Assembly: GCA_963652075.1 (NCBI GenBank)
Contig: CAVJRQ010000065.1
Location: 1 to 64,000 of the forward strand
Reading direction: 5' to 3'
DNA: 64,000 nt
Source of the DNA: Phocaeicola_A sp963652075
GTDB lineage: Bacteria > Bacteroidota > Bacteroidia > Bacteroidales > Bacteroidaceae
Below the pieces are notes generated by a model. That model worked only from the letters and a program-made list of their open reading frames with translations, ran no database searches and was not told the origin of the DNA. Position numbers and translations under genes: made by a program. Numbering within the stretch: position 1 is the first letter of the stretch; each line of letters starts with the position of its first letter. Positions 17,581-26,001 of this stretch are shown one piece after another.

Positions 17581-19257
17581 TCAGTCCTTGTGCTCGTCCC
17601 TTATCTTCCGGTAATAGGAGCGAAGTTCCGTTGTGTCTCTCTCTTGGTCGGTAAACGCCTCCAACAGCAACGGATGCTCTTTCTCTTCAGGGGCGGTAAA
17701 CAGCTGCATCATGTCGTCTAACTCATCCCCGTCTTTCACCGTGAGGTAGGTAAACCCTCTCTCTTCAGCCCAAGCGCGTGCCGAAGTTCGGTGCGCAGCC
17801 GTGAGATAGGGTGCCGAGTGGCTTCCCTTGTCCATGCCGGGTAGGGTGTGGAATCCTTCTGCTCCGCCATTGTTGAGTAGCAGGATGCGCACGTTGGGGT
17901 GAATATGCTGGCACCACAAAGCATTCATGTCCGTGAAGAAACTCAAATCGCCAATGACGATAAAGTTGAGTTTGTCAGAGGCGGTAGCGTAACCGATAGC
18001 CGTTGACAGGCATCCTTCGATGCCTCCTGTTCCTTGGTTGCCACAGACCTCAATGTCCGACCTCAGAGGAAACAGTTGTGCATAGCGCACCACCGACCCG
18101 TTGGCCAGATGGAGGGCGCAGTTGGTTGGCAACGATTCCATCAGCTTGCCGATGACGGACATCTGCGTATAAGGGAACGTCGGCGGGGCGATGATTTTGC
18201 AGTAATTCTCCCACATCAAGGGGAAGTTGGTCGGTTTCCCGTCCATGAGCCTGATTATCCTCTCGAAGAACTCAAACGGGTTCATCTCTATCACGGTAGT
18301 CTGGATGCCGAACGGGTCTGTCAGTTTGCCGTCCTGCGACACATGCCAATGCTCTTTAGGCGGATAGTTCCGAAAGTATTTCCTAAGCTGTTTCGACACC
18401 ACTTGCCCACCGAAGGTAATGAGGAGTTCCGGCTTCATGGTGATGAGGCGGTCCTCGTTCATGGAACTGATGGCGGAGTCGAAATTGCGGATGGGAGTAC
18501 CCGGAACCGTCTTGTTGCCCAAGTGCTCCGCCAACCATACAAACTGCTTGGTCAGCGGTTTCTCATATTGTTTGTCGTAGAGGTAGATGAAACTCATCTG
18601 TCCGGCTACCACCATGCGGCGATTATACTTGTTCAGTCGGTCTATCAAGTCGTTATAGTTACGGTCGTAGAGGCTGAGACCTTGGTAACGGGTGACGATG
18701 CGTACGTCGGGAAGTTCCTTGGCCGTGAACCGATACATGGGTTCCGCTACGGGTACATTGATGTGTACAGGGCCATTGCCATGGTGCCGCGTCTCCAGTA
18801 TGGCTTCGTTTATCATACGGCTACAGTGTGCCTCCTCTTCGTCCGTATCTATCTCCGGCAACGTGACGGAGAGTTTGACAAGCTGCCCGAACAGTTGTTG
18901 CTGGGGAATCGAGTAGGATTCCGTCATCCCGCCGCAGGCCGTGGGTTGGTCAGCCGAGATGATGATAATCGGTATCTGTTGGCGGGCGGCCTCCGCCACG
19001 GCAGGGTAGAGGTTGGCGAGCGAAGAACCCGCGTCGCAACATATCGCCGCGGTGTCTCCTCCTTGCATGGTGAGTCCGATGGCAAAGAACCCCGCACTGC
19101 GCACGTCCGTCATGGCATAGCAGGTGAATCCTTCTATGTTGGACAGCGTCTGCACGATTGCCGCATTGCGCACACCTGGGCAGAGCACCATCTTATGAAT
19201 ACCGTGCGCCTTGAGCAGCGCAGCCAGTTGAAGTATATTCCTTTTCTCCGAAAACAT
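17581..19257 (-). CDS. MenD-like thiamine-diphosphate enzyme with altered active site
   Basis: The 558-residue protein aligns with MenD (SEPHCHC synthase of menaquinone synthesis) over its full length. The ThDP motif begins GDLSFFTDMNAL and ends LLLNNGG, and ANLYPAVAEA is typical. However, the proton-relay Glu of MenD (DERSAGF/FDERGLGH) is Val here (TDVRSAGFF, codon GTG), the SGTA loop reads AGSS, PGSR reads PGVR, and an Arg in NRGASGIDG reads NQGTGGIEG. It is not next to other men genes. It may therefore be a paralogue with another substrate or a MenD of unusual chemistry. A Val at the Glu position is known in glyoxylate carboligase. Confidence 0.7.
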   Translation of the reverse strand: MFSEKRNILQLAALLKAHGIHKMVLCPGVRNAAIVQTLSNIEGFTCYAMTDVRSAGFFAIGLTMQGGDTAAICCDAGSSLANLYPAVAEAARQQIPIIIISADQPTACGGMTESYSIPQQQLFGQLVKLSVTLPEIDTDEEEAHCSRMINEAILETRHHGNGPVHINVPVAEPMYRFTAKELPDVRIVTRYQGLSLYDRNYNDLIDRLNKYNRRMVVAGQMSFIYLYDKQYEKPLTKQFVWLAEHLGNKTVPGTPIRNFDSAISSMNEDRLITMKPELLITFGGQVVSKQLRKYFRNYPPKEHWHVSQDGKLTDPFGIQTTVIEMNPFEFFERIIRLMDGKPTNFPLMWENYCKIIAPPTFPYTQMSVIGKLMESLPTNCALHLANGSVVRYAQLFPLRSDIEVCGNQGTGGIEGCLSTAIGYATASDKLNFIVIGDLSFFTDMNALWCQHIHPNVRILLLNNGGAEGFHTLPGMDKGSHSAPYLTAAHRTSARAWAEERGFTYLTVKDGDELDDMMQLFTAPEEKEHPLLLEAFTDQERDTTELRSYYRKIRDEHKD

Positions 19258-19289
19258 GAACGGTGTCCGTTAGTTGATGATTTTCGTCA

Positions 19290-19321
19290 CAAAAGTAGGA
19301 TATTTGTTTGAATGAGCCAAC
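19290..19321 (-). promoter_or_regulatory. Promoter for the MenD-like gene
   Basis: On the minus strand GTTG (19318-19321) lies 20 bp from TACTTTTG (19290-19297), 33 bp before the ATG. The gene can thus be expressed apart from engB upstream. Confidence 0.55.
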
Positions 19322-19334
19322 AGGAGCCCTCTTT

Positions 19335-19931
19335 TTACAACGACTTGTTTATCCCGTCAATATAATCCAGCAGTTCATTGCGGCCGATGGCTTTCTCGGA
19401 CGAGGTGATGAAGTGGGGTGGCAGTTCCTCCCAACTTTCGTGCAGCTTCCGCAGATAGCTGTCTACGTTGGCTTTGATTTTCTGTGTCGTCAGCTTGTCC
19501 GCTTTGGTGAAGACGATGGCAAAGGGAATGCCGTTCTCGCCCAGCCATTCGATGAACTCAAGGTCTATCTTTTGCGGCTCCAAGCGGATGTCAATCAGCA
19601 CAAACAGACAGGTCATCTGCTCACGCTCCAACACATAATCCTCAATAACCTTGGTGATTTTTTCCTGTTGCTTCTTGCTGCGTTGGGCGTAGCCGTATCC
19701 GGGCAAGTCCACCAGATACCATTGCTTGTTGATGAGGAAGTGGTTTATCAACAACGTCTTTCCCGGAGTGGAAGAGGTCATGGCCAATTTGGACCGTTTG
19801 GTAAGCATATTTATCAAACTCGACTTGCCAACGTTGGACCTTCCTATGAACGCGTATTCAGGCAGTCCGTCCTGCGGACATTTGCTTGGTTGTGTGTTAC
19901 TGATAACGAAGTCAGCACTGGTAATTTCCAT
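19335..19931 (-). CDS. engB: Ribosome biogenesis GTPase EngB (YsxC/YihA)
   Basis: This small TRAFAC GTPase of 198 residues is needed for assembly of the 50S subunit. G1 is GRSNVGKSSLINMLT, G2 lies in TPGKTLLIN, G3 is DLPGYGYA, and G4 is TKADK. Length is normal. The ATG lies inside the end of the upstream symporter gene, with a 20-bp overlap in another frame, so the two are co-transcribed. Confidence 0.97.
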   Translation of the reverse strand: MEITSADFVISNTQPSKCPQDGLPEYAFIGRSNVGKSSLINMLTKRSKLAMTSSTPGKTLLINHFLINKQWYLVDLPGYGYAQRSKKQQEKITKVIEDYVLEREQMTCLFVLIDIRLEPQKIDLEFIEWLGENGIPFAIVFTKADKLTTQKIKANVDSYLRKLHESWEELPPHFITSSEKAIGRNELLDYIDGINKSL

Positions 19932-21384
19932 GATTCTTGTGTTTATGTATTGATAATAACAGTAATCCGATGAAAGTAAGCAATCCGTTGAACATCAGCA
20001 TTTCGTAGCCGAACTTGTAGCCTGTGTACCGATAGGTGAAATAATCCGTCAGGTAGCAGATGACAGGCGAAGCGACGGCCACGTAGGGGACGAAGCGGTC
20101 CGTCGGTTGCCGCTTGGTGAACAGACCGAAGGCGAACAGACCGAGCAGCGGTCCGTAAGTGTACGAGGCAAGGATGTAGATGGCGTCAATCACACTCCGG
20201 TTGTTGGCGGCTTTGAATGCCAATATGCAGAGAATAAAGATGACGGAGACAGCTATGTGTACCCGTTTGCGCAGCTGTTCCGCTGCGGTAGCCGACCGTT
20301 TGTCCACGTGCAGGATGTCTACGCAGAAACTCGTGGTGAGAGCCGTCAGGGCCGAGTCGGCACTGGAGAACGCCGCGGCGATGATGCCGATGGTGAAGCA
20401 TACCAATACCGCAAGTCCCAAATGTCCCTCTGCGGCGAACATGGGCAACAGGTCGTCACCGGCTGCGGGGATGTCCAGTCCCATCCGTGGTGCCAACAGG
20501 AGCAACAGAATGCCCAACGAGAGGAACAGGAAATTGGCGGGGATGAACGAGAATCCGTAGCAGTACATGTTCTTCCTCGCCTCCTTCAGGTTGCGGCAAG
20601 TCAGGTTCTTCTGCATCATGTCCTGGTCCAGCCCGGTCATGACAATGGTGATGAAGATGCCGCTGAAGAACTGCTTGAAGAAGTTTTGCTTTGAGTGCCA
20701 GTCATCGAACACGAAGATGCGGCTGTGTTCACTCTCCCGTATGGTCGCGAAGAAACCTCCGAAGTCGAGGTCCAACTTGCCGCACACGTTGCACAAAATA
20801 AGTACCAATGCCGCGAAGAGGCAAAAAGTCTGCAAGGTGTCTGTCCACACAATGGCGCGTATGCCGCTCTTGTGGGTATAGAGCCATATCAGCGCCACGA
20901 TGGCTGTGACAGTCACCGCAAAGGGAATCTTCATCGGCCCGAATACGAAGTTTTGCAGAATGACGCACACCAGATAGAGCCGTGCCGCGGCACCGGTCAT
21001 CTTCGATATCAGAAAGAATACGGCCCCCGTGTGGTAGGCGCGTATGCCGATGCGGTTTCCCAAATAAGTGTAGATGGAGGTGAGGTTGAGTTTATAGTAG
21101 AGCGGAAGCAGGATATGGGCTATCACCAGATAACCTACGGAAAAGCCGAATACCGTCTGCATGTAGGTCATGTCGATGCTACCCACCATGCCGGGTACGG
21201 AGACGAACGTCACGCCAGAGAGCGAGGCTCCTATCATGCCGAAGGAAACAATGTACCAGGGGGACTGCCGGTTGCCACGGAAGAACGCGTCGTTGTTCTG
21301 TCTGTTTCGACTGGTCCAGCGGGAGATGGCAAGCAGCAATCCGAAGTAAACAATGATGGTAAGGAGGATGAAAGTCCCTTGCAT
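19912..21384 (-). CDS. Sodium:solute symporter (SSS family)
   Basis: An inner-membrane transporter of 490 residues with about 13 hydrophobic helices. Family features include the FFRGNRQSPWYIVSFGMIGASLSG start region and GIIAAAFSSADSALTALTT, the Na+-site helix of the SSS family. The substrate cannot be read. The ATG at 21384 (MQGTFILLTIIVYFG) is chosen because the promoter at 21403-21434 lies between it and an upstream in-frame ATG at 21456. Proximity to engB is common and gives no hint of substrate. Confidence 0.9.
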   Translation of the reverse strand: MQGTFILLTIIVYFGLLLAISRWTSRNRQNNDAFFRGNRQSPWYIVSFGMIGASLSGVTFVSVPGMVGSIDMTYMQTVFGFSVGYLVIAHILLPLYYKLNLTSIYTYLGNRIGIRAYHTGAVFFLISKMTGAAARLYLVCVILQNFVFGPMKIPFAVTVTAIVALIWLYTHKSGIRAIVWTDTLQTFCLFAALVLILCNVCGKLDLDFGGFFATIRESEHSRIFVFDDWHSKQNFFKQFFSGIFITIVMTGLDQDMMQKNLTCRNLKEARKNMYCYGFSFIPANFLFLSLGILLLLLAPRMGLDIPAAGDDLLPMFAAEGHLGLAVLVCFTIGIIAAAFSSADSALTALTTSFCVDILHVDKRSATAAEQLRKRVHIAVSVIFILCILAFKAANNRSVIDAIYILASYTYGPLLGLFAFGLFTKRQPTDRFVPYVAVASPVICYLTDYFTYRYTGYKFGYEMLMFNGLLTFIGLLLLSIHKHKNHGNYQC

Positions 21385-21402
21385 GAGTTCTCTTTTTGGC
21401 CG

Positions 21403-21434
21403 CAAAAATAGTGTACAGAATCCGTACGGGCAAG
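21403..21434 (-). promoter_or_regulatory. Promoter for the symporter-engB unit
   Basis: CTTG (21431-21434) lies 20 bp from TATTTTTG (21403-21410) on the minus strand. It decides the symporter start at 21384. Confidence 0.55.
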
Positions 21435-21470
21435 TTTTCCCTCCCTCTTTCGCCAATTCCTTCCCGTAAG

Positions 21471-21503
21471 TTTAGGAGATTGGGTGAAAAAGTCTTATGT
21501 TTG
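21471..21503 (+). promoter_or_regulatory. Promoter for the epimerase-kinase unit
   Basis: An exact -7 element TATGTTTG (21496-21503) has TTTA (21471-21474) 21 bp upstream. It fires away from the symporter promoter. Confidence 0.55.
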
Positions 21504-21534
21504 CAGATTATAAGAAACAATATAGTGTTATAAT

Positions 21535-22608
21535 ATGTTACAGAAAAATGTCCAATTAGAGGGTAAGACCATCTTGGTGACTGGTGCTGCTGGCTTCATC
21601 GGAAGCAATCTGTCGCGCAGGCTCCTGAGCGAGGTGAAAGATGTAAAGGTGATAGGCATCGACAGTATGAACGACTATTATGATGTGCGCATCAAGGAAG
21701 AACGGCTCAAACAGTTGGAGGCCTATGGTAATTTTGTCTTTGTTAAGGGAAACATCGCCGACAAGGCTACCATCGACAAACTGTTCGCTGACTTCAAGCC
21801 GCAGGTGGTCGTCAATCTGGCTGCACAGGCTGGCGTGCGCTATAGCATCACCAATCCGGAGGCTTACATCGAGAGTAATCTCGTGGGGTTCTTCAACATC
21901 CTCGAAGCGTGTCGCCACAGCTACGACGGCGGTTGCACGGGTGTCGAGCACTTGGCCTATGCCAGCTCCAGCAGCGTGTATGGCTCCAACAAGAAGATTC
22001 CCTACGACACGGAGGACAAGGTGGACAATCCCGTGAGCCTTTACGCCGCCACAAAGAAGAGCAACGAGCTGATGGCGCACGCCTACGCCAAATTGTACAA
22101 CATTCCCAGCACAGGACTTCGCTTCTTCACCGTCTACGGACCTGCCGGCCGTCCCGACATGGCTTATTTCGGATTTACCGACAAACTGGTGGCAGGCAAG
22201 ACTATTCAAATATTCAACTATGGTAACTGCAAGCGCGACTTCACGTTCGTGGACGACATCGTGGAGGGCGTTATCCGTGTGATGCAACACGCACCGGAGA
22301 AGCAAGTGGGCGAGGACGGGCTGCCCGTGCCTCCTTACAAGGTCTACAACATCGGCAACAATCAGCCGGAGAACCTGCTCGATTTTGTCCGCATTCTGAA
22401 GGAAGAGTTGATTCGCGCCGAGGTGTTGCCTGCCGATTATGATTTCGAGGCACATACCCAACTGGTGCCTATGCAGCCAGGCGACGTGCCCATTACCTAT
22501 GCGGACACCACCCCGTTGGAAAAGGACTTCGGTTATAAGCCCTCTACGCCGCTCCGCGATGGTTTGCGGGCTTTTGCCGAATGGTATAAAACATATTATC
22601 AATGCTGA
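21535..22608 (+). CDS. NAD-dependent sugar-nucleotide epimerase (UDP-glucuronate 4-epimerase-like)
   Basis: An extended short-chain dehydrogenase/reductase of 357 residues. The NAD-binding motif is VTGAAGFIGSNL, the substrate-site serines are in ASSSSVYGSN, and the catalytic YxxxK is YAATKKSN. The segments GIDSMNDYYDVRIKEERL and YGPAGRPDMAYFGFT are typical of enzymes interconverting UDP-glucuronate and UDP-galacturonate. The next gene, 9 bp on, is a galacturonokinase-like kinase, which supports a uronate substrate. It may feed surface polysaccharide synthesis or salvage. UDP-glucuronate decarboxylase-type activity is less likely. Confidence 0.85.
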   Translation: MLQKNVQLEGKTILVTGAAGFIGSNLSRRLLSEVKDVKVIGIDSMNDYYDVRIKEERLKQLEAYGNFVFVKGNIADKATIDKLFADFKPQVVVNLAAQAGVRYSITNPEAYIESNLVGFFNILEACRHSYDGGCTGVEHLAYASSSSVYGSNKKIPYDTEDKVDNPVSLYAATKKSNELMAHAYAKLYNIPSTGLRFFTVYGPAGRPDMAYFGFTDKLVAGKTIQIFNYGNCKRDFTFVDDIVEGVIRVMQHAPEKQVGEDGLPVPPYKVYNIGNNQPENLLDFVRILKEELIRAEVLPADYDFEAHTQLVPMQPGDVPITYADTTPLEKDFGYKPSTPLRDGLRAFAEWYKTYYQC

Positions 22609-22617
22609 CCAGCTGCC

Positions 22618-23763
22618 ATGGAACAGGACTTTGAATATCACATCTTCGCCCCTTACCGGGTCTGCCCGATAGGAGCGCATGTCGACCACCAACACGGATT
22701 GGTTACGGGTTTCTCCATTAATAAAGGTGTGGACTTGTGGTTCACGCCCAACAAGGACGGACGCGTACACTTGGAGTCGCGCACTTTTGAGGGTATCGTC
22801 GAGTTCGATATCTCGCAGCAGACACAGGTGCGGGCGAAAAACTGGGGCGACTATGCCCGTGGTGCCAAGTATGCGTTGAAGAAGCGTTTCGTACTGAAAT
22901 ACGGTATTGACGGAGTCATTCAGGGGTCGCTACCTGTGGGTGGTCTCTCATCGAGTGCCGCGGTGTTGGTGGCCTACGTCATGGCTTTCGCCAAGGCGAA
23001 CAATATCGAGCTTGCCCCTTTTGAGGTGGTGAAGATTGCTTCGGAAGCGGAACGTGAATACATCGGACTGAACAACGGACTGCTGGATCAGTCCTGCATC
23101 GTATTGGGTAGGGAGGATGGTCTGCTGTTCCTCGATTGTGACAGCGACGAATACCGCGTCATCAAGCGTAACCCCGACATGCCTGACTTTGAGATTGGCA
23201 TCTTCTTTTCCGGTTTGACGCGCAGTCTGGTCAACAGCGACTACAACCTGCGTGTGTACGAGTGTAAGACGGCGGCGTGGAATGTGTTGGCATACACCAA
23301 CCAACCGCTCAAGACTTTTGACAAGACTTTCTTGCGCGACATTCCCAAGGCGACGTTCGACAAGTGCAGCATCGCCATGCCGCAACGTTTTGCGCGGCGT
23401 GCGGAACACTTCTATTCCGAATACAGGCGCGTGCGTCAGGGCGTGACGGCTTGGGAAACGGGCAACCTCAAGCTCTTTGGCAAGCTCAGTTTCGACAGTT
23501 GCGAGAGCAGTATCCACAACTACGAGTGTGGGTCGGCGGAACTCATTGCCATCTACGACATCATGCGGTCGTTGCCGGGCATCTACGGCGGACGATTCTC
23601 CGGAGCAGGCTTCAAGGGGGCATGCGTCGCCTTGGTTGACCCCAACGAGAAAGAGAATATCGAGCGCGAGATAACTCGTCGCTACTTGGAGAAGTTCCCC
23701 GAGTATGAAACCACCTTCAAGGTCTACTTCGTGAAGCCAGACAACGGGGCGCGTTTCGTGTGA
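22618..23763 (+). CDS. GHMP sugar kinase, galacturonokinase-like
   Basis: This 381-residue kinase has the GHMP ATP loop GGLSSSAAVLVAYVMAF and a C-terminal GRFSGAGFKGACVAL. Instead of the galactokinase start (APGRVNLIGEHTDY) it has APYRVCPIGAHVDHQHG, with Ala for the galactose-binding Glu. From memory this is the pattern of plant galacturonokinase, as are YARGAKYALK, NGLLDQSCIVLG and SSIHNYECGSAEL. It would turn D-galacturonate into galacturonate 1-phosphate. With the epimerase just upstream it could form a UDP-uronate salvage route. The substrate is inferred, and galactokinase is the alternative. Confidence 0.75.
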   Translation: MEQDFEYHIFAPYRVCPIGAHVDHQHGLVTGFSINKGVDLWFTPNKDGRVHLESRTFEGIVEFDISQQTQVRAKNWGDYARGAKYALKKRFVLKYGIDGVIQGSLPVGGLSSSAAVLVAYVMAFAKANNIELAPFEVVKIASEAEREYIGLNNGLLDQSCIVLGREDGLLFLDCDSDEYRVIKRNPDMPDFEIGIFFSGLTRSLVNSDYNLRVYECKTAAWNVLAYTNQPLKTFDKTFLRDIPKATFDKCSIAMPQRFARRAEHFYSEYRRVRQGVTAWETGNLKLFGKLSFDSCESSIHNYECGSAELIAIYDIMRSLPGIYGGRFSGAGFKGACVALVDPNEKENIEREITRRYLEKFPEYETTFKVYFVKPDNGARFV

Positions 23764-23776
23764 TAACGGAATACTT

Positions 23777-23830
23777 ACAAAACGAGTGAAGCCTCATCGG
23801 TATGTTTCGATGAGGCTTCACTCGTTTTGT
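23777..23830. terminator. Bidirectional terminator
   Basis: A 23-bp perfect inverted repeat (23777-23799 and 23808-23830) with an 8-nt loop separates the convergent kinase and beta-helix genes. The arms end in an A/T-rich run, giving a U tail in both directions. Confidence 0.85.
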
Positions 23831-23867
23831 GCGCTGAGGCTGCCTTTTCGGTTACTTCAGCTATGTT

Positions 23868-25799
23868 TTACAATATCCACTTCTCTTTCGGGAAGAGCGG
23901 GAAGACGTGGATGTCTTTGGGCGCTTCGGCAGGAATGATGTCCTTGTACTCCTCTTCAATGCCCGCTCCGTTCATGAGGCTTTTGGCTTCGTCGTTGAAG
24001 TCGCAGTTGCGGAATATCTGGGTATCCAGCACCTGTGTGCCATTGCCGTTGTTCACCAGATAGTTGTCCTTTACGAAGTTGCGGCGTGCGGTAATGTCGT
24101 AGTTGCGGTCCGATGCCAGATGATACCAAAGTTGGAACAGGCTGTTGATGACGTTCTCCTCAATCAACCAACCGGACGATCCGTCGTCTGGATAGATGCA
24201 TCGTACACCTTTGAAGATGTAGTTGCGCTTGATGACTGACCCCGGTTGTTTGCCAAGCAGGTAGATGGCTCCACCGTCGTTCAGCGTCAGGTGGGTCTGC
24301 CCGATCTTGTTGTAGTTGATGGAGTTGTTCTTCGCTACGGTCGATTCGGGAATCCCTGCGTTTCCCCACCACCAGCCCAAGGCAATGGCACCGTAAGGCG
24401 TGCGCTCGATGTCGTTGTGGTCATAGTGTACGTCCTCAACGAAGAAGCCGAGCATGGCTTCCACCTGACGGAAGTCCAGGCTGACGTTGCGCACGTAGTT
24501 GTTGGTGATATGGATGTTTTTGCAGACACCTTCCACCGAAGCGGGGTATTTGCCTTCTCCGTCGCCAATCTCATAATGCTGCGGGTGGCCTACGCTCACC
24601 GCGTTTCCAAGCATGTCGTTGAAGAAATTGCCGATGACATCCGTTGCCGTCACGTCGTTCACCAGGTTCACCGTGACGGGTGAGCCGATGTGTACGAACT
24701 TGTTGCGAACAAAACGAATGCCGGTGGCGTTCTCCACCTGCACGCAACCTTCTGGCACGTCACAACTGTTGTATTTGGTCGGATGCCAGTTGCCGTCGGG
24801 GATGTATTTCACCGCCAGTCCCAGGCTCTGTATGCCGCCGAAACCGCGTGACCCTTCAACCTCCATCAGGTTCCATGTGTCATTGGCGAAGGTAATTCCC
24901 TCGAACGAGATGTTGGCTACCCGTGAGGCGAGCGACGAACCTTTGACGCGGAGCAGTCCTTCGCTTACGGGGGCGATGACTTCCGCCTTGTCCATGTCCT
25001 CACCGTTGCTCATGTAGTAGAGCATCTGTGCCTTGCGGTCAAAGTAGAACTCTCCGGGTTCGTCGAGCAACTCCATGGCGTTGCGGAAATAAAACTCCTT
25101 GAAGTAGTTGATTTTTCCTGCCCATGCCAATGAGTTGAGAATGGCTCCGTAAGGCTGTTGGAAACGTACCACGATGGTGTCGCCCCATTTCTCTATGTCG
25201 CGCAGACAGAGAATCTTTTCTGTCCATACCTTGTTCTGCACCAGCTCCACGTCTTCGGGATTGTGGAAGGTCGTCACCTCTTTGTCCGCCAAGAACTTGA
25301 TGCCGTCCACACCCTTGCCGCTGCCGAAAGCCCACGGCTCAGTACCATTGACGGTAATCTCGCCTACTTGGCCGTAGCCGTTCACTTTCGTCTTGGCACC
25401 TGCCATACGGCAACGTTCGCCGTTCACGAGGAGTGTACGCAGTTTTTTGTCGCTCTTGAAAGGTGCTTTGTATAGGTTGCCAGACACACGCTGCCATCCG
25501 GTGACCCTCACGCCTCCGCTAATGACGGGGGTCTCACCCTTTGCCGCCTTGAAGGTGACGCGGAATCCGTTTCGTCCACTGAACGCTTCGTCTATAACCA
25601 GTGGTTGTTGCAAGCTGTAGGTTCCTTCGTGCAGGTTGACCAGGATGTCTTCTTTCTGTTTCTTCACGGCTTTCTTTACCGCCGCAAGTGCTTGGTTGAA
25701 AGTGGCTGGTGTGGCTTCGATGACCTTCTCGGCGGATACGTTTGCCGGAATCATCACCCCCAAACTGAGTAGTGTTAATAATACGGTTCTTCTTTTCAT
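23868..25799 (-). CDS. Secreted parallel beta-helix protein, GH141-like
   Basis: A signal peptide (to about residue 23, ending NVSA) is followed by about 620 residues with the pattern of a right-handed parallel beta-helix: a GTYSLQQPLVIDEAFSG start, ISGGVRVTGWQRV, then many repeats such as ITNNYVRNVSLDFRQ and DHNDIERTPYGAIALGWWW. This layout resembles GH141 (fucosidase/xylanase) and other pectin-side-chain enzymes. It lies divergently next to a GH29 fucosidase and a GH28 polygalacturonase, which supports action on pectic side chains. The family number is a best guess and the catalytic residues cannot be assigned. Confidence 0.6.
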   Translation of the reverse strand: MKRRTVLLTLLSLGVMIPANVSAEKVIEATPATFNQALAAVKKAVKKQKEDILVNLHEGTYSLQQPLVIDEAFSGRNGFRVTFKAAKGETPVISGGVRVTGWQRVSGNLYKAPFKSDKKLRTLLVNGERCRMAGAKTKVNGYGQVGEITVNGTEPWAFGSGKGVDGIKFLADKEVTTFHNPEDVELVQNKVWTEKILCLRDIEKWGDTIVVRFQQPYGAILNSLAWAGKINYFKEFYFRNAMELLDEPGEFYFDRKAQMLYYMSNGEDMDKAEVIAPVSEGLLRVKGSSLASRVANISFEGITFANDTWNLMEVEGSRGFGGIQSLGLAVKYIPDGNWHPTKYNSCDVPEGCVQVENATGIRFVRNKFVHIGSPVTVNLVNDVTATDVIGNFFNDMLGNAVSVGHPQHYEIGDGEGKYPASVEGVCKNIHITNNYVRNVSLDFRQVEAMLGFFVEDVHYDHNDIERTPYGAIALGWWWGNAGIPESTVAKNNSINYNKIGQTHLTLNDGGAIYLLGKQPGSVIKRNYIFKGVRCIYPDDGSSGWLIEENVINSLFQLWYHLASDRNYDITARRNFVKDNYLVNNGNGTQVLDTQIFRNCDFNDEAKSLMNGAGIEEEYKDIIPAEAPKDIHVFPLFPKEKWIL

Positions 25800-26001
25800 A
25801 ATATTATATTTAAATGTATTGTCTAATTATGTATACGAAAACTTGGCGGTTTCCACTTACCGGATAAGGAAGTTTTTTCGGAAGGTATCCCGTGTGTAAC
25901 GACTCGACGTGCGGTAAACCGGGTTACGGGTTTTTCCATGTTGGTTCGTAATAATAGATGAAAGAATCATTTTGTGAAATAAAAGTATCATTAAGAAGTC
26001 T

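Noticed and set aside
18034..19311. A long plus-strand open frame opposite the MenD-like gene
   Set aside because: It is a shadow of the coding strand: the minus-strand protein is full length with clear ThDP motifs, while the opposite reading has no family-like segment.
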